Source: Candidatus Hebobacterum abditum (GTDB lineage: Bacteria > Armatimonadota > Hebobacteria > Hebobacterales > Hebobacteraceae). From it: DNA of 64,000 nt. The stretch covers positions 277,732-341,731 of the forward strand of contig JALGXW010000001.1 of NCBI GenBank assembly GCA_029821875.1, read 5' to 3'. The position numbers and the translations under genes were made by a program. Numbering within the stretch: position 1 is the stretch's first letter; each line of letters starts with the position of its first letter. This document shows positions 1 to 8,135 of the stretch, piece by piece. Below the pieces are notes generated by a model. The model had not been told where the DNA came from and made no database searches. It saw only the letters and a list, made by a program, of their open reading frames with translations.

Positions 1-99
1 GGCCTGCGCCCCCCGCTTCTGCTGCTGGTCTTCGAGTTGGCGGAGAGCCTCGGCGAGGTCGTCCTGGGAGTCGTCGCCGCCTAAGTCTATCCGTGCCAT
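1..99 (-). CDS. Partial hypothetical protein, N-terminal 33 codons
   Basis: A reading frame on the minus strand begins with ATG at 97-99 and runs off the left edge. It starts MARIDLGGDDSQDDLAEALR and continues as a hydrophilic Gln/Glu-rich stretch that could begin an amphipathic helix. A GAGGG (minus strand, 106-110) lies 6 bases before the ATG and an AGGAGG (114-119) lies 14 bases before it, so translation initiation is plausible. It diverges from tRNA-Arg. Too little is present to assign a family. Confidence 0.6.
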   Translation of the reverse strand, partial: MARIDLGGDDSQDDLAEALRQLEDQQQKRGAQA

Positions 100-159
100 C
101 GTCGGCCCTCACGCCTCCTACCGGCGAATTCTCCGAGGCCTGACTGCTTCCTGCCTTTG

Positions 160-188
160 TTGACGGCTGCGCACCATGTTGTTAGACT
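160..188 (+). promoter_or_regulatory. Promoter of tRNA-Arg
   Basis: TTGACG (160-165), a 17-base spacer, and TAGACT (183-188) lie 25 bases upstream of the first tRNA base. This fits a sigma-70-type promoter for the tRNA. Confidence 0.6.
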
Positions 189-213
189 CAGGTTGGTGGC
201 AGAGAGTTCGCGC

Positions 214-290
214 GCCCCCGTAGCTCAGATGGATAGAGCAGGGCCCTCCTAAGGCCCGTGCCGCGCGTTCGAGTCGCGCCGGGGGCCCCA
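214..290 (+). tRNA. tRNA-Arg (anticodon CCT)
   Basis: A complete cloverleaf is visible. The acceptor arms 214-220 (GCCCCCG) and 280-286 (CGGGGGC) pair perfectly. The T arm is GCGCG, loop TTCGAGT, CGCGC. The anticodon stem GGGCC/GGCCC closes the loop CTCCTAA, giving anticodon CCT, which reads AGG. The CCA end is encoded (288-290), unlike in the tRNA-Ser of this window. Confidence 0.97.
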
Positions 291-353
291 GCCACCCACC
301 GCGGTGAGCCTCCAGAGGTTTTCCCTCCTGTCCCGCCGAAGCCATCGTGCATC

Positions 354-911
354 GTGAAGATCATAGTCGGTCTGGGCAATCCCGGTCTGAAGTACCGCAG
401 GACGCGGCATAATCTGGGCTTCATGGCGCTCGCCGCGCTCGCCGATCTGAGGGGGATGCGATTCCGGCGAGCGCGATTTCGCTCGACCCAAGCCCGTGGT
501 CGGATCGGAAGAGAGGAGATCATCCTCGTCCGCCCGATGACGTTCATGAACCGGAGCGGGGAGAGCGTGGCCAGAGTCCTGAGCCAATCCTCGTGCTCTC
601 CCGTCGACATGCTCGTTGTCTGCGATGATGTGCATCTGGACCTGGGGCGGATGCGGCTGCGCCGCTCGGGCAGCGCGGGCGGCCACAGGGGACTGGAATC
701 GATCATCCAACAGCTGCACTCCCGGGACTTCGCGCGCCTCAGGCTGGGAGTCGGCGCGCCGCCCGAAGGCGTCGATATGATGGACTACGTGTTGAGAGGC
801 TTCGGGCGCGGGGAGTGGCCGGCGGTGCGCGAGGTCCTCGCGCGAGCCGCGCAGGCGATGGAGACGTGGGTGTACCACGGCATAGACGAAGCCATGAACC
901 GGTTCAACTAG
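354..911 (+). CDS. pth: Peptidyl-tRNA hydrolase
   Basis: This cytoplasmic enzyme frees tRNA from peptidyl-tRNA dropped by ribosomes. The GTG at 354 gives the standard family N-terminus MKIIVGLGNPG and a typical length of 185 residues; a longer frame upstream would overlap the tRNA. Asn9, the catalytic His19 in TRHNLGF, Met65-Asn66 in TFMNRSG, and Asp91/Asp92 are all present. The motif usually read as GGHNGL is GGHRGL here, so Arg112 stands where many homologues have the substrate-binding Asn. No strong Shine-Dalgarno sequence is seen before the GTG. The gene sits alone between tRNA-Arg and the aminotransferase promoter. Confidence 0.95.
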   Translation: MKIIVGLGNPGLKYRRTRHNLGFMALAALADLRGMRFRRARFRSTQARGRIGREEIILVRPMTFMNRSGESVARVLSQSSCSPVDMLVVCDDVHLDLGRMRLRRSGSAGGHRGLESIIQQLHSRDFARLRLGVGAPPEGVDMMDYVLRGFGRGEWPAVREVLARAAQAMETWVYHGIDEAMNRFN

Positions 912-927
912 GCCGCCGGCCGCGGCG

Positions 928-957
928 TTGACAAGCCGCGACCGGTTCGGCCATAAT
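928..957 (+). promoter_or_regulatory. Promoter of the aminotransferase-serA operon
   Basis: TTGACA (928-933), an 18-base spacer and CATAAT (952-957) form a near-consensus housekeeping promoter 55 bases before the TTG start at 1013. Confidence 0.75.
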
Positions 958-1012
958 GAGGTCCCTCGACGTGAGGTCCTCGTGAACCCCATAACGCAGG
1001 AGGTCGGAACCC

Positions 1013-2161
1013 TTGGACGAGAAGCAGTTGCTGATGATCCCCGGACCAACGGCGGTCCCGCAGTCGATTCTCTTGGCCGGTGCCCGCCCGATGGTCAACC
1101 ACCGCGGGCCGGAGTTCAAGGCCGCGCTGGACGAGTGCACCAGAGGACTCAAGCGAGTCTTCCAGACTTCGCACGAGATGTACATCCTCACCGCCTCCGG
1201 AACCGGCGGACTGGAGGCGGCCATCGTCAACATGCTGTCCCCAGGCGATCTCGTGCTGTCGGTGAGCATCGGCGTGTTCGGCGACCGGTTTGCGGACATC
1301 GCCGAGACCTACGGCGCGCGGGTGGAGAAGATGGACTTCGAGATGGGGCAAGCGGCCGATCCCGAGCAGCTTCGGACTCGGCTCTCCCAGGACAGCGGCA
1401 AGGAGATCAAGGCCGTACTGATCACCCAGAACGAAACCTCCACTGGCGTAACCAACGATCTGGCCGCGGTCGGGGCGATCGTGAGAGAGCACGGAGCACT
1501 GCTGCTCGTGGACGGCATCAGCTCGCTCGTCGCGATGGACTGCCAGATGGATGCCTGGCAGATCGACGTGCTCGTGGCAGGCTCCCAGAAGGCCTTCATG
1601 ATCCCTCCCGGCCTGTGCTTCGTTGCCATCAACGACCGGGCGGAGGCGGCCATGAAGCAGGCGAAGATACCGCGATTCTACTTCGACCTCGGCAAGGCGA
1701 AGAGCTACCTCGAACAGGGGCAGACACCATGGACGCCGGCAGTGCCCCAGGTGTTCCAACTCCAGGCCGCCTTGAAGCTGCTCGAGAAGGAGGGGATGAC
1801 GGACTGCTTCGGCCGCCACGCGCGCCTCGCGAGGGCGACCCGCGAGGGGGTCAAGGCTCTGGGGCTGAAGCTGCTCGCCGACGAGGCCCACGCGAGTAAC
1901 GCCGTCACCGCTGTGCGGAGGCCGACGGGCGTGGCCGTCGCCGATCTACGCAAGCTGATGCGAGAGAAGTACGGGGTCGTGCTGGCCGGCGGCCAGGGCA
2001 CTCTGAAAGATGAGATCTTCAGAATCGGCCATCTCGGGTATGTGGGAGAGGCCGATGTGATCGCGACGCTTGGGCTGCTCGGGCTCGGCCTGAAGGAGCT
2101 CGGCGTCGACGTAGACCCGGCGGCCGGTGTAGGGGCGGCCGTCAGTTCCTTGGGAGGTTGA
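1013..2161 (+). CDS. Class V aminotransferase (serine/alanine-glyoxylate type)
   Basis: A PLP-dependent aminotransferase of 382 residues in the alanine-glyoxylate / serine-pyruvate family. The N-terminus carries the family signature LLMIPGPTAVP, the ASGTGG phosphate-binding segment is at 61-66, and the PLP lysine is Lys193 in GSQKAFMIPPG. The start is TTG at 1013, supported by AGGAGGT about 10 bases upstream. It lies 3 bases before serA under a shared promoter, which suggests a role in serine metabolism, either transaminating the serA product route or interconverting serine and glyoxylate. The exact substrate is not visible from sequence. Older annotations call such proteins 'soluble hydrogenase 42 kDa subunit'. 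Confidence 0.9.
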   Translation: MDEKQLLMIPGPTAVPQSILLAGARPMVNHRGPEFKAALDECTRGLKRVFQTSHEMYILTASGTGGLEAAIVNMLSPGDLVLSVSIGVFGDRFADIAETYGARVEKMDFEMGQAADPEQLRTRLSQDSGKEIKAVLITQNETSTGVTNDLAAVGAIVREHGALLLVDGISSLVAMDCQMDAWQIDVLVAGSQKAFMIPPGLCFVAINDRAEAAMKQAKIPRFYFDLGKAKSYLEQGQTPWTPAVPQVFQLQAALKLLEKEGMTDCFGRHARLARATREGVKALGLKLLADEAHASNAVTAVRRPTGVAVADLRKLMREKYGVVLAGGQGTLKDEIFRIGHLGYVGEADVIATLGLLGLGLKELGVDVDPAAGVGAAVSSLGG

Positions 2162-2164
2162 TGC

Positions 2165-3769
2165 GTGGCAAGTAAGCAGCGATGGCAGGTCCTGGCCAGC
2201 GACAAGTTGGCCGAGGAGGGCCTTTCCGCACTTCGGGAGAATCCGGCGATAGATCTCGTCGTGAAGACGGGCCTGTCGCCCGAGGAGTTGAAGGAGGCGA
2301 TCGCCGGCGCTCACGGGCTGCTGGTCCGTAGCGCCACGAAGGTCACGTCCGATGTCATCGCGGCCGCGCCGAACCTGGTCGCGATCGGCCGCGCCGGCGT
2401 CGGCGTCGACAACATCGATGTAGAGGCCGCGACCGAGCGCGGCATTGTCGTGTGCAATTCGCCAGAGGGCAATACGGTTGCGGCCGCCGAGCACACCCTG
2501 GCTGTGATGTTGGCGCTGGCGCGGAACATCTCTGCCGCCGACACCTCAGTCTCGGGTGGTGAGTGGAAAAGAAGCGCCTTCCTCGGCGTCGAGTTGCTCA
2601 ACAAGACGCTTGGGATCATCGGCTTGGGGAAGATAGGAGGCGAGGTGGCCGCTAGAGCGGCCGCCTTCGGAATGAAAGTCATAGGCCAGGACCCATTCAT
2701 CGCGGCAGATCAGGCCGAACGAATCGGGGTGGAGATCGTCGAGCTCCCGGAGCTGCTCGAGCGCGCCGACTTCATAACCGTTCACGTGCCGCTCACAAAG
2801 GACACGAGGCACCTCATCGGGAGGGAGAGCCTGGCCAAGGTCAAGCCCGGGGTGCGGATCATCAACTGCTCGCGCGGGGCTGTCGTGGACGAGGCCGCGC
2901 TCGCGGAGGCGGTCCGGGACGGGCGGGTGGCCGGTGCGGGCCTCGACGTCTTCGAGAAGGAGCCTCCCACGGAGAGCCCGCTGCTCGGGCTGGACAACGT
3001 CGTCCTCACACCGCACCTCGGTGCGTCGACAGCCGAGGCGCAGATCAAGGTGGCCGTCGATGTTGCGCAGCAAGTTCTCGATGTTCTCCAGGGGAAGCCG
3101 GCGCGCAGCGCCGTCAACGTCATACCGGTGAGCCCGGAGGCGCTCCGGGCGCTGGAGGCCTACCTGCCGCTGGCTGAGAAGATGGGGAGCCTCCACGGGC
3201 AGCTCGCGGAAGGACCGCTCCGATCGGTCGAGATCACGTATGCAGGGCAGCTGGCCGACGAGGACCCTCGACTGCTGACGCGATCATTCCTGAAGGGACT
3301 GCTGTCGCCGATCATTGACGAATCCGTGAACCTCGTCAACGCCTCGGTTGTGGCCCAGGCGCGGGGGCTGCGGATAGTAGAATCGCGAAGCCGAGAGCCA
3401 GAGGACTATGTGAGCCTCATAAGCGCCCGCGTGGCGGTCGACGGCCGCGAACGGACCATCTCCGGCACCCTGTTCGGGCGCAGCGACCCGCGCATTGTGC
3501 AGGTCGACAAGTACCGCGTCGACTTCGCGCCGGCCGGACATATGCTTGTATCCATGCACATCGACCGCCCGGGCATGATCGGCCGCGTGGGCACGATTCT
3601 GGGCGACAACCAGGTCAATATCGCGGGCATGCACGTGGGCCGAGGGCAGCCAGGCCCTGGGGGCCTGTCGGTCATGGTTCTCGCACTCGATGGACCTGTG
3701 CCCTCGGACGTGATGGAGCAGCTTCTACAGGTCGATGGCATAGAGACAGCGCAGCTCGTGGAGCTGTGA
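2165..3769 (+). CDS. serA: D-3-phosphoglycerate dehydrogenase
   Basis: This enzyme catalyses the first step of the phosphorylated serine pathway, oxidising 3-phosphoglycerate with NAD. It is the long, 534-residue form: catalytic and nucleotide-binding domains (about 1-320), an intervening allosteric substrate-binding domain (about 325-455), and a C-terminal ACT domain beginning near HMLVSMHIDRPGMIG, which usually binds serine for feedback inhibition. The dinucleotide motif GLGKIG is at 153-158; catalytic Arg238, a Glu in DVFEKEPP and His284 in TPHLGAST are present. It starts with GTG 3 bases after the aminotransferase stop, so the two are co-transcribed and probably translationally coupled. 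Confidence 0.96.
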   Translation: MASKQRWQVLASDKLAEEGLSALRENPAIDLVVKTGLSPEELKEAIAGAHGLLVRSATKVTSDVIAAAPNLVAIGRAGVGVDNIDVEAATERGIVVCNSPEGNTVAAAEHTLAVMLALARNISAADTSVSGGEWKRSAFLGVELLNKTLGIIGLGKIGGEVAARAAAFGMKVIGQDPFIAADQAERIGVEIVELPELLERADFITVHVPLTKDTRHLIGRESLAKVKPGVRIINCSRGAVVDEAALAEAVRDGRVAGAGLDVFEKEPPTESPLLGLDNVVLTPHLGASTAEAQIKVAVDVAQQVLDVLQGKPARSAVNVIPVSPEALRALEAYLPLAEKMGSLHGQLAEGPLRSVEITYAGQLADEDPRLLTRSFLKGLLSPIIDESVNLVNASVVAQARGLRIVESRSREPEDYVSLISARVAVDGRERTISGTLFGRSDPRIVQVDKYRVDFAPAGHMLVSMHIDRPGMIGRVGTILGDNQVNIAGMHVGRGQPGPGGLSVMVLALDGPVPSDVMEQLLQVDGIETAQLVEL

Positions 3770-3779
3770 GCGGCTCTGA

Positions 3780-4544
3780 ATGAGAATCCTCATCACGAAC
3801 GATGACGGGATCCATGCCGCGGGGCTGTTGGGCCTCTACTCATCACTGCGGCAGCTCGGAAAGGTGACGGCGATTGCGCCGGAGCGCCCGCGCAGCGCCT
3901 GCGGACACGCCATCACGCTCCACAAGCCCCTGCGACTTCGCGCAGTGCAGATGCCGGACGGGGAAACCGGCTATGCCAGCAATGGCACTCCTGCGGATTG
4001 CGTCGCCCTGGGAGTGAGCGATCACGTCGGCGGCCGTCCCGATCTCGTGGTGTCCGGCATCAACCTCGGACCGAACTTGGGCGTCGACATGACCTACTCG
4101 GGAACAGTCGCGGCCGCCATGGAGGCGGCCATCTGTGGCATCCCCAGCTTCGCGATAAGTGTGGCCTCCTACGAGAAGGCCGACTTTGGCCCTGCGGCCG
4201 ACTTCGCGCGCTACCTTGCCAAGGAGATCGCCGAGCATGGACTCCGGAGGGCGAGCTTCCTCAATGTCAACGTTCCCGCGGTATCCCCTGCTGAGATCGA
4301 GGGGGTGAGCGTTACCCGCCAGGGAAGAGTACGATACAGCAATCGAATCGAGAAACGTACCGATCCGCGGGGGGGAGTGTACTACTGGCTCACCGGCGAG
4401 AGAGTCGACCAGTCGAGGCAACCGGGAGGTGACGCGGACGCCATTGCCAGCAAACGAGTATCCGTGACGCCAGTTCGGCTCGACGTCACAGATGAGGCCC
4501 TGATTGAGGACCTCTCCGATTGGGGGCTGGACTGGCCGCGGTAG
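3780..4544 (+). CDS. surE: 5'/3'-nucleotidase SurE (survival protein)
   Basis: A metal-dependent nucleoside monophosphate phosphatase of 254 residues, the usual family size. The metal and active-site residues are in place: Asp8-Asp9 (ITNDDG), Ser39 (PERPRSACGH) and Asn95 (VSGINLGPN). The start is the ATG at 3780, 10 bases after serA, so it probably belongs to the same transcript. The C-terminal VSVTPVRLDVTD segment is also typical of SurE. Its physiological role in stress survival is known only from other species. Confidence 0.95.
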   Translation: MRILITNDDGIHAAGLLGLYSSLRQLGKVTAIAPERPRSACGHAITLHKPLRLRAVQMPDGETGYASNGTPADCVALGVSDHVGGRPDLVVSGINLGPNLGVDMTYSGTVAAAMEAAICGIPSFAISVASYEKADFGPAADFARYLAKEIAEHGLRRASFLNVNVPAVSPAEIEGVSVTRQGRVRYSNRIEKRTDPRGGVYYWLTGERVDQSRQPGGDADAIASKRVSVTPVRLDVTDEALIEDLSDWGLDWPR

Positions 4545-4625
4545 GCCGGCAGACGGTACCGCGGTCAGCTTCTGACGGACAGCTCGGCCGCGCGCTCGCG
4601 CCCCCGTATGGTCGATGAGTGATCC

Positions 4626-5552
4626 ATGACGCAGGAACCATTCACTTCTGGCTACACGTGTCTGCCAGAGCCTGTCCTCACAGAACGGACGGATGCGCTC
4701 CGGGACATGATGCGAGCCTGCCGGCTCTGCCCCCGGCACTGCAACGTCAACCGCCCGGACGGGGAGCTGGGAGCCTGCCGGACCGCAGCAGATCCGGTCG
4801 TGTCGAGCTACGGGCCCCACTTCGGAGAGGAGAGGCCGCTGGTGGGTCGCATGGGATCGGGCACCATCTTCTTGACGAACTGCAACCTGCGGTGCATCTT
4901 CTGTCAGAACTGCGACATATCCCAGCTCGGCGAAGGTCGTGCGGTGAGCGTCGAAGAGGTGGCGCGGATGATGCTGGAACTCCAGCGCCGCGGCTGCCAC
5001 AACATCAACTGGGTCACGCCGACACACCAGGTGCCGATGCTCGTCGAGGCCACAAGGCTGGCGGCGGCCGAGGGCCTCCGGGTGCCCATTGTCTACAACT
5101 GCGGGGGGTACGAGTCGGTGGACTGCCTCCGACTGCTGGAGGGCATCGTGGACATCTACATGCCGGACGCGAAGTACGGCGACAACGCGGTCGGAGAACA
5201 GCTCTCCGGCGTTCCCGACTACTGGGATCGGTGTAGGGAGGCTCTGACCGAGATGCACCGCCAGGTGGGTGCTCTCGAGCTGGATGAGCAGGGGGTGGCA
5301 ACGCGCGGCGTGTTGGTCAGGCATCTGGTGCTTCCCGAAGACATGGCACGCAGCTCCGTCGTGATGCAGCACTTGGCCGCGCTCAGCGCGGACACATATG
5401 TTAACGTCATGGCACAGTATCGTCCGGCCCATCGAGCTCGGGAGGTGAGTGCAATCGCCCGGCCGCTGTCGCGCGCGGAGTATCGGGCGGCCGTGCAGGC
5501 CGCGCTCGATGCTGGGTTGCGTCGGCTGGACGAACGGCGCTTGCTGGTATGA
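4626..5552 (+). CDS. PflX-type radical SAM protein
   Basis: A radical SAM enzyme of 308 residues resembling the PflX family (annotated as pyruvate formate-lyase activase-like, function unknown). An N-terminal cysteine motif CRLCPRHC (about 34-41) precedes the radical SAM cluster motif CNLRCIFC, whose three cysteines bind the [4Fe-4S] cluster that cleaves SAM. The core motif continues as QNCDISQ and then NINWVTPTHQVP, both typical of PflX. No glycyl-radical enzyme is encoded nearby, so an activase role for a local partner is unsupported. Its end overlaps the following metallophosphoesterase by 4 bases (ATGA), indicating an operon. Confidence 0.88.
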   Translation: MTQEPFTSGYTCLPEPVLTERTDALRDMMRACRLCPRHCNVNRPDGELGACRTAADPVVSSYGPHFGEERPLVGRMGSGTIFLTNCNLRCIFCQNCDISQLGEGRAVSVEEVARMMLELQRRGCHNINWVTPTHQVPMLVEATRLAAAEGLRVPIVYNCGGYESVDCLRLLEGIVDIYMPDAKYGDNAVGEQLSGVPDYWDRCREALTEMHRQVGALELDEQGVATRGVLVRHLVLPEDMARSSVVMQHLAALSADTYVNVMAQYRPAHRAREVSAIARPLSRAEYRAAVQAALDAGLRRLDERRLLV

Positions 5553-6730
5553 CCACCGCTTGTCCTGCCATTCCTGCGCCCACGCGCCGCGAGCTGGTCG
5601 GCTTCTCGCTTCTCCTCCTGTGGCTGACATCGGGCTACGCTGCCATCCTTAGTCTCGTGTTAGGGCTTGCGTGGTGGGTCGCGCTGCGGGAGGCCGTTCC
5701 GTGCGTAGCAGCGTGCGGGCCTCTGCTGTTGGTCGTCATCGGCGCGGTCACACTTCCGAAGAGGCTTACGGGAGTCTCGCAAGGCGCGTACTGGGTCGCA
5801 GCCGCAGCAGCCGGCCCCCTCCAATACGCCATTCCCTGGCTTGGCTGGTCGGCGATCATCTGGGCCATGAATGCCGGCCGGGTCTCGGCGGCCAGCGCTC
5901 TAGTGGCCGGCGCCAGCGTGGCCGCGTTCTCCTTTCTCACCGGCCTCGCCGTGATGCTCATGCTCCGGCCACGCGTGCAGGATGTGGGGGTGACGTGCAC
6001 GGAAGTGACCGTCGACCGATTGCCCCACGCCTTCGATGGATACCAGATCTTGCATGTCTCAGATATCCATGGCGGCGGCCATCTGTCCCGAGGCTCCGTC
6101 CCCGATAGGCTGGCCAAAGCCGAAGCCTTGCACCCCGATTTGGTGGTGTTCACCGGCGATCTAGCGGCCTCGCACGGAGCGGTCGAGGAGGCCGCCGACG
6201 CCCTGGCCTGCCTTACGGCACGTGACGGCACCATCGCGGTGCTTGGGAATCACGACCACTGGATAGGGGAGAAGAGAGTAGCGGCGGCCCTGGCTGCGAG
6301 GGGGGCAAGAGTGCTCGGCAACGAGCACCTGACGCTGGCGCGCAACGGCGATATTCTCTACATGGTCGGTGTGAAGGATGCTTCTTACGTCAGGCGAGAC
6401 GACCTACCTGCAGCTCTCGCCGGGATCCCCGATGGTGCGCCGGTGATTATGCTTACGCATTCCCCGGACGTAGTCTACAAACCACTCTCTGAGCGCGCCT
6501 CGCTCATCCTGTCCGGACACACCCATGGAGGCCAGGTCGTGTTCCCGTGGATTGGGCCTCTGTACGTGCCCACCCGCCTGGGCCGGCGCCGGATGTCAGG
6601 ACTCCTGAGCCTCGATGGGCGGCTCATCTTCATCAACCGCGGGCTGGGAGAGATCTTCCCTCCGATGCGGCTCAACTGTCCACCGGAGCTCGCGCTGCTA
6701 ACGCTCCGCCGCCGCGGCGGAGCGGTTTGA
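5549..6730 (+). CDS. Membrane-anchored metallophosphoesterase
   Basis: A 393-residue protein with about four hydrophobic segments in its first 150 residues followed by a calcineurin-like phosphoesterase domain (about 165-390). All metal-binding blocks are visible: DIHGGG, TGDLAAS, GNHDHW, THSPD and SGHTHGGQ. The layout resembles the YkuE/YaeI group, some of which hydrolyse UDP-2,3-diacylglucosamine or other phosphodiesters at the membrane; the substrate here is unknown. It overlaps the preceding radical SAM gene by 4 bases. Its stop codon lies within the -35 box of the tRNA-Ser promoter. Confidence 0.88.
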   Translation: MTTACPAIPAPTRRELVGFSLLLLWLTSGYAAILSLVLGLAWWVALREAVPCVAACGPLLLVVIGAVTLPKRLTGVSQGAYWVAAAAAGPLQYAIPWLGWSAIIWAMNAGRVSAASALVAGASVAAFSFLTGLAVMLMLRPRVQDVGVTCTEVTVDRLPHAFDGYQILHVSDIHGGGHLSRGSVPDRLAKAEALHPDLVVFTGDLAASHGAVEEAADALACLTARDGTIAVLGNHDHWIGEKRVAAALAARGARVLGNEHLTLARNGDILYMVGVKDASYVRRDDLPAALAGIPDGAPVIMLTHSPDVVYKPLSERASLILSGHTHGGQVVFPWIGPLYVPTRLGRRRMSGLLSLDGRLIFINRGLGEIFPPMRLNCPPELALLTLRRRGGAV

Positions 6731-6755
6731 CAGCCGCTCTGCCACCTCCTATACT
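6727..6755 (+). promoter_or_regulatory. Promoter of tRNA-Ser
   Basis: TTGACA (6727-6732), a 17-base spacer and TATACT (6750-6755). The last box ends 7 bases before the mature tRNA start at 6763, as expected for a tRNA promoter with a short leader. Confidence 0.75.
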
Positions 6756-6762
6756 CGTGGGC

Positions 6763-6850
6763 GGAGAGATGGCCGAGCTGGTCGATGGCGCACGACTCGA
6801 AATCGTGTAGGCGCGCAAGCGTCTCGTGGGTTCGAATCCCACTCTCTCCG
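6763..6850 (+). tRNA. tRNA-Ser (anticodon CGA)
   Basis: An 88-base class II tRNA with a long variable arm. Acceptor strands 6763-6769 (GGAGAGA) and 6843-6849 (TCTCTCC) pair perfectly, with discriminator G at 6850 as expected for serine. The T arm is GTGGG, TTCGAAT, CCCAC. The anticodon loop CTCGAAA gives CGA, which reads TCG. CCA is not encoded; CTG follows. Recombinase fragments begin right after its 3' end, so it may have been an integration site. Confidence 0.97.
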
Positions 6851-7045
6851 CTGACGCCAGGCAAGAATGTCCTGAGCCTTCGGTGCCTTCCCGTTGCCGT
6901 CGTCCACCGGAAACGAGTAGTTCACCTCGACGGAATCTGTACCTACGACTACGCTGTCGAGGATGCTGCTGAGGAAAACCTTGATCTTCGGGCGGTCCGC
7001 GCGGAGGAGTAGACGACGGAGGTCGCGCGTGAGTTGCACCACATG
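6851..7045 (-). pseudogene. Possible serine-recombinase C-terminal fragment
   Basis: On the minus strand, about 60 codons read as a protein-like segment, including LTRDLRRLLLRADRPKIKVF followed by a beta-rich stretch with VVVGTDSVEVNYSF. This pattern (basic helix, then alternating hydrophobic strands ending near the C-terminus) resembles the C-terminal region of large serine recombinases. No catalytic domain is present: the frame abuts a tyrosine-recombinase fragment on one side and, in the direction of translation, runs straight into the tRNA-Ser gene without a stop. I read it as a decayed remnant. Family assignment rests on pattern recognition only. Confidence 0.4.
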
Positions 7046-7276
7046 GGACTTCCTGATGCGGCGCTTCCGCCCGAGGTGGCGGCCGCCGTCAGTCCTCACT
7101 CGCTGCGGCATACGTTCATCACGATTGCGCTGGAGGCCGGGGCGTCGCTTCGGCGAGTGCAGTATGCTGCGGGCCATGCTGACCCAAGGACCACGGAGAG
7201 ATACGATCGGGCGCGGGAGAACCTCAGCGACAACGCGGCGGACTATGTGACCAGGGCACTGAACGGCCCTGATTGA
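7013..7276 (+). pseudogene. Tyrosine recombinase (phage integrase) C-terminal fragment
   Basis: The frame after the TAG at 7010-7012 encodes the C-terminal catalytic third of a tyrosine recombinase. It has HSLRHTF (the HxxR box), GHADPRTTERY (the second His and, in ERYDR, the candidate nucleophilic Tyr), then a short tail ending at TGA 7274-7276. The N-terminal core-binding domain and the first catalytic Arg are missing, so it cannot work as an integrase. It lies 160 bases from the tRNA-Ser 3' end, a common attachment site for such elements. A small translated product from ATG 7034 (80 codons) remains possible. Confidence 0.75.
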
Positions 7277-8135
7277 CCGCCCGCTTCGCCCCGAGGGTGC
7301 TACGCCCCTACGGAGGCGGCGGCCCGCGTTCCAGCGTTGGGGAGCGTCGTCCTCCTCACGCGGTAGCTCCTCCTTGTGAACGGCCGAGGGCGACGGTCGC
7401 AGCGGCTGCGGGAGGCCGAAGCGAGGGCTGCGCGGTAGGGAGGTGTTCTTACTCTCGCGTTGGGACTCTGCAACCGTGCAGCTCTCCAGGTGGAGGGGGC
7501 AAGCAACCGTCAGGCGCCACGCGTGCCGATGGGGCAGGAGACAGGATCCACGGGCGCGCGCGACCCACGCAGTGATCTGGCGCGGTGTGCCCGGATCCAC
7601 TCTCTGCCGATTCCCAAGCCACGCCCAATGTGAAGCTGCAGTGCCAGGGCTGCCTCCCTGACGAGAATGGAGGGGGACACGCGGAGGCTCCAGGATGTGC
7701 AGAGGGCGAGCCAAGGGAATGAGGGGAAGCTCTTGACGCGACGAAGCCTCGGTGGTAGTGTTCTCCGGAAGGTCAGGCCCCGTCGTTGACGCCGTGGTAG
7801 GGACTGGCACTAGTCAAGCGAGCCGACAACCCGTGTCGCAAGAGATTGGCTGCCTCGCGGCTCAACTCTCGGCGCGACATTCGCGGTCGCAGAGGGGGAA
7901 CCTTGAGGGACAGCAGACACTCGGCTGTGGAGTTCCTCGGACCTGGTGGGATTGCGCTTGTTTCCCATGCAGGTGTCGTTTTCTCTCGCCATCCCCCTGC
8001 TGCGAGCCCTTCTCCTTGCTGTGCTCTATGACACTCTCCCGATGAACGATGATGGCGCGCCGGAGGTCTCCGCGGCGCCGGACAGCAGTTGCTCGGGCGT
8101 GGAGACAGGCCGTCCGGTGAGCGAATGGAGGAGCG
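7277..8135 (+). other. Gene-poor stretch, probably decayed element DNA
   Basis: About 860 bases between the integrase fragment and the protease gene hold no convincing gene. Frames in this interval have compositions typical of GC-rich shadow reading and no domain signal. One promoter-like pair is noted at 7733-7761. A hydrophobic frame at 7946-8152 overlaps the protease start and has no ribosome-binding site. Confidence 0.6.
7733..7761 (+). promoter_or_regulatory. Possible promoter for the protease/MBL pair
   Basis: TTGACG (7733-7738), a 17-base spacer and TAGTGT (7756-7761). It would give a leader of about 370 bases to the protease start. The -10 box is weak. Confidence 0.35.

Noticed and set aside
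928..1899. A 323-codon frame overlapping the aminotransferase
   Set aside because: Arg/Gly-rich shadow of the real gene in another frame; begins inside the promoter.
3843..5630. A 595-codon minus-strand frame
   Set aside because: It spans surE, the PflX-like gene and the start of the phosphoesterase gene in antisense and shows no domain.
6749..7810. A 353-codon minus-strand frame across tRNA-Ser and the recombinase fragments
   Set aside because: It runs through the tRNA gene and has shadow-like composition; only the 6851-7045 part looks protein-like.
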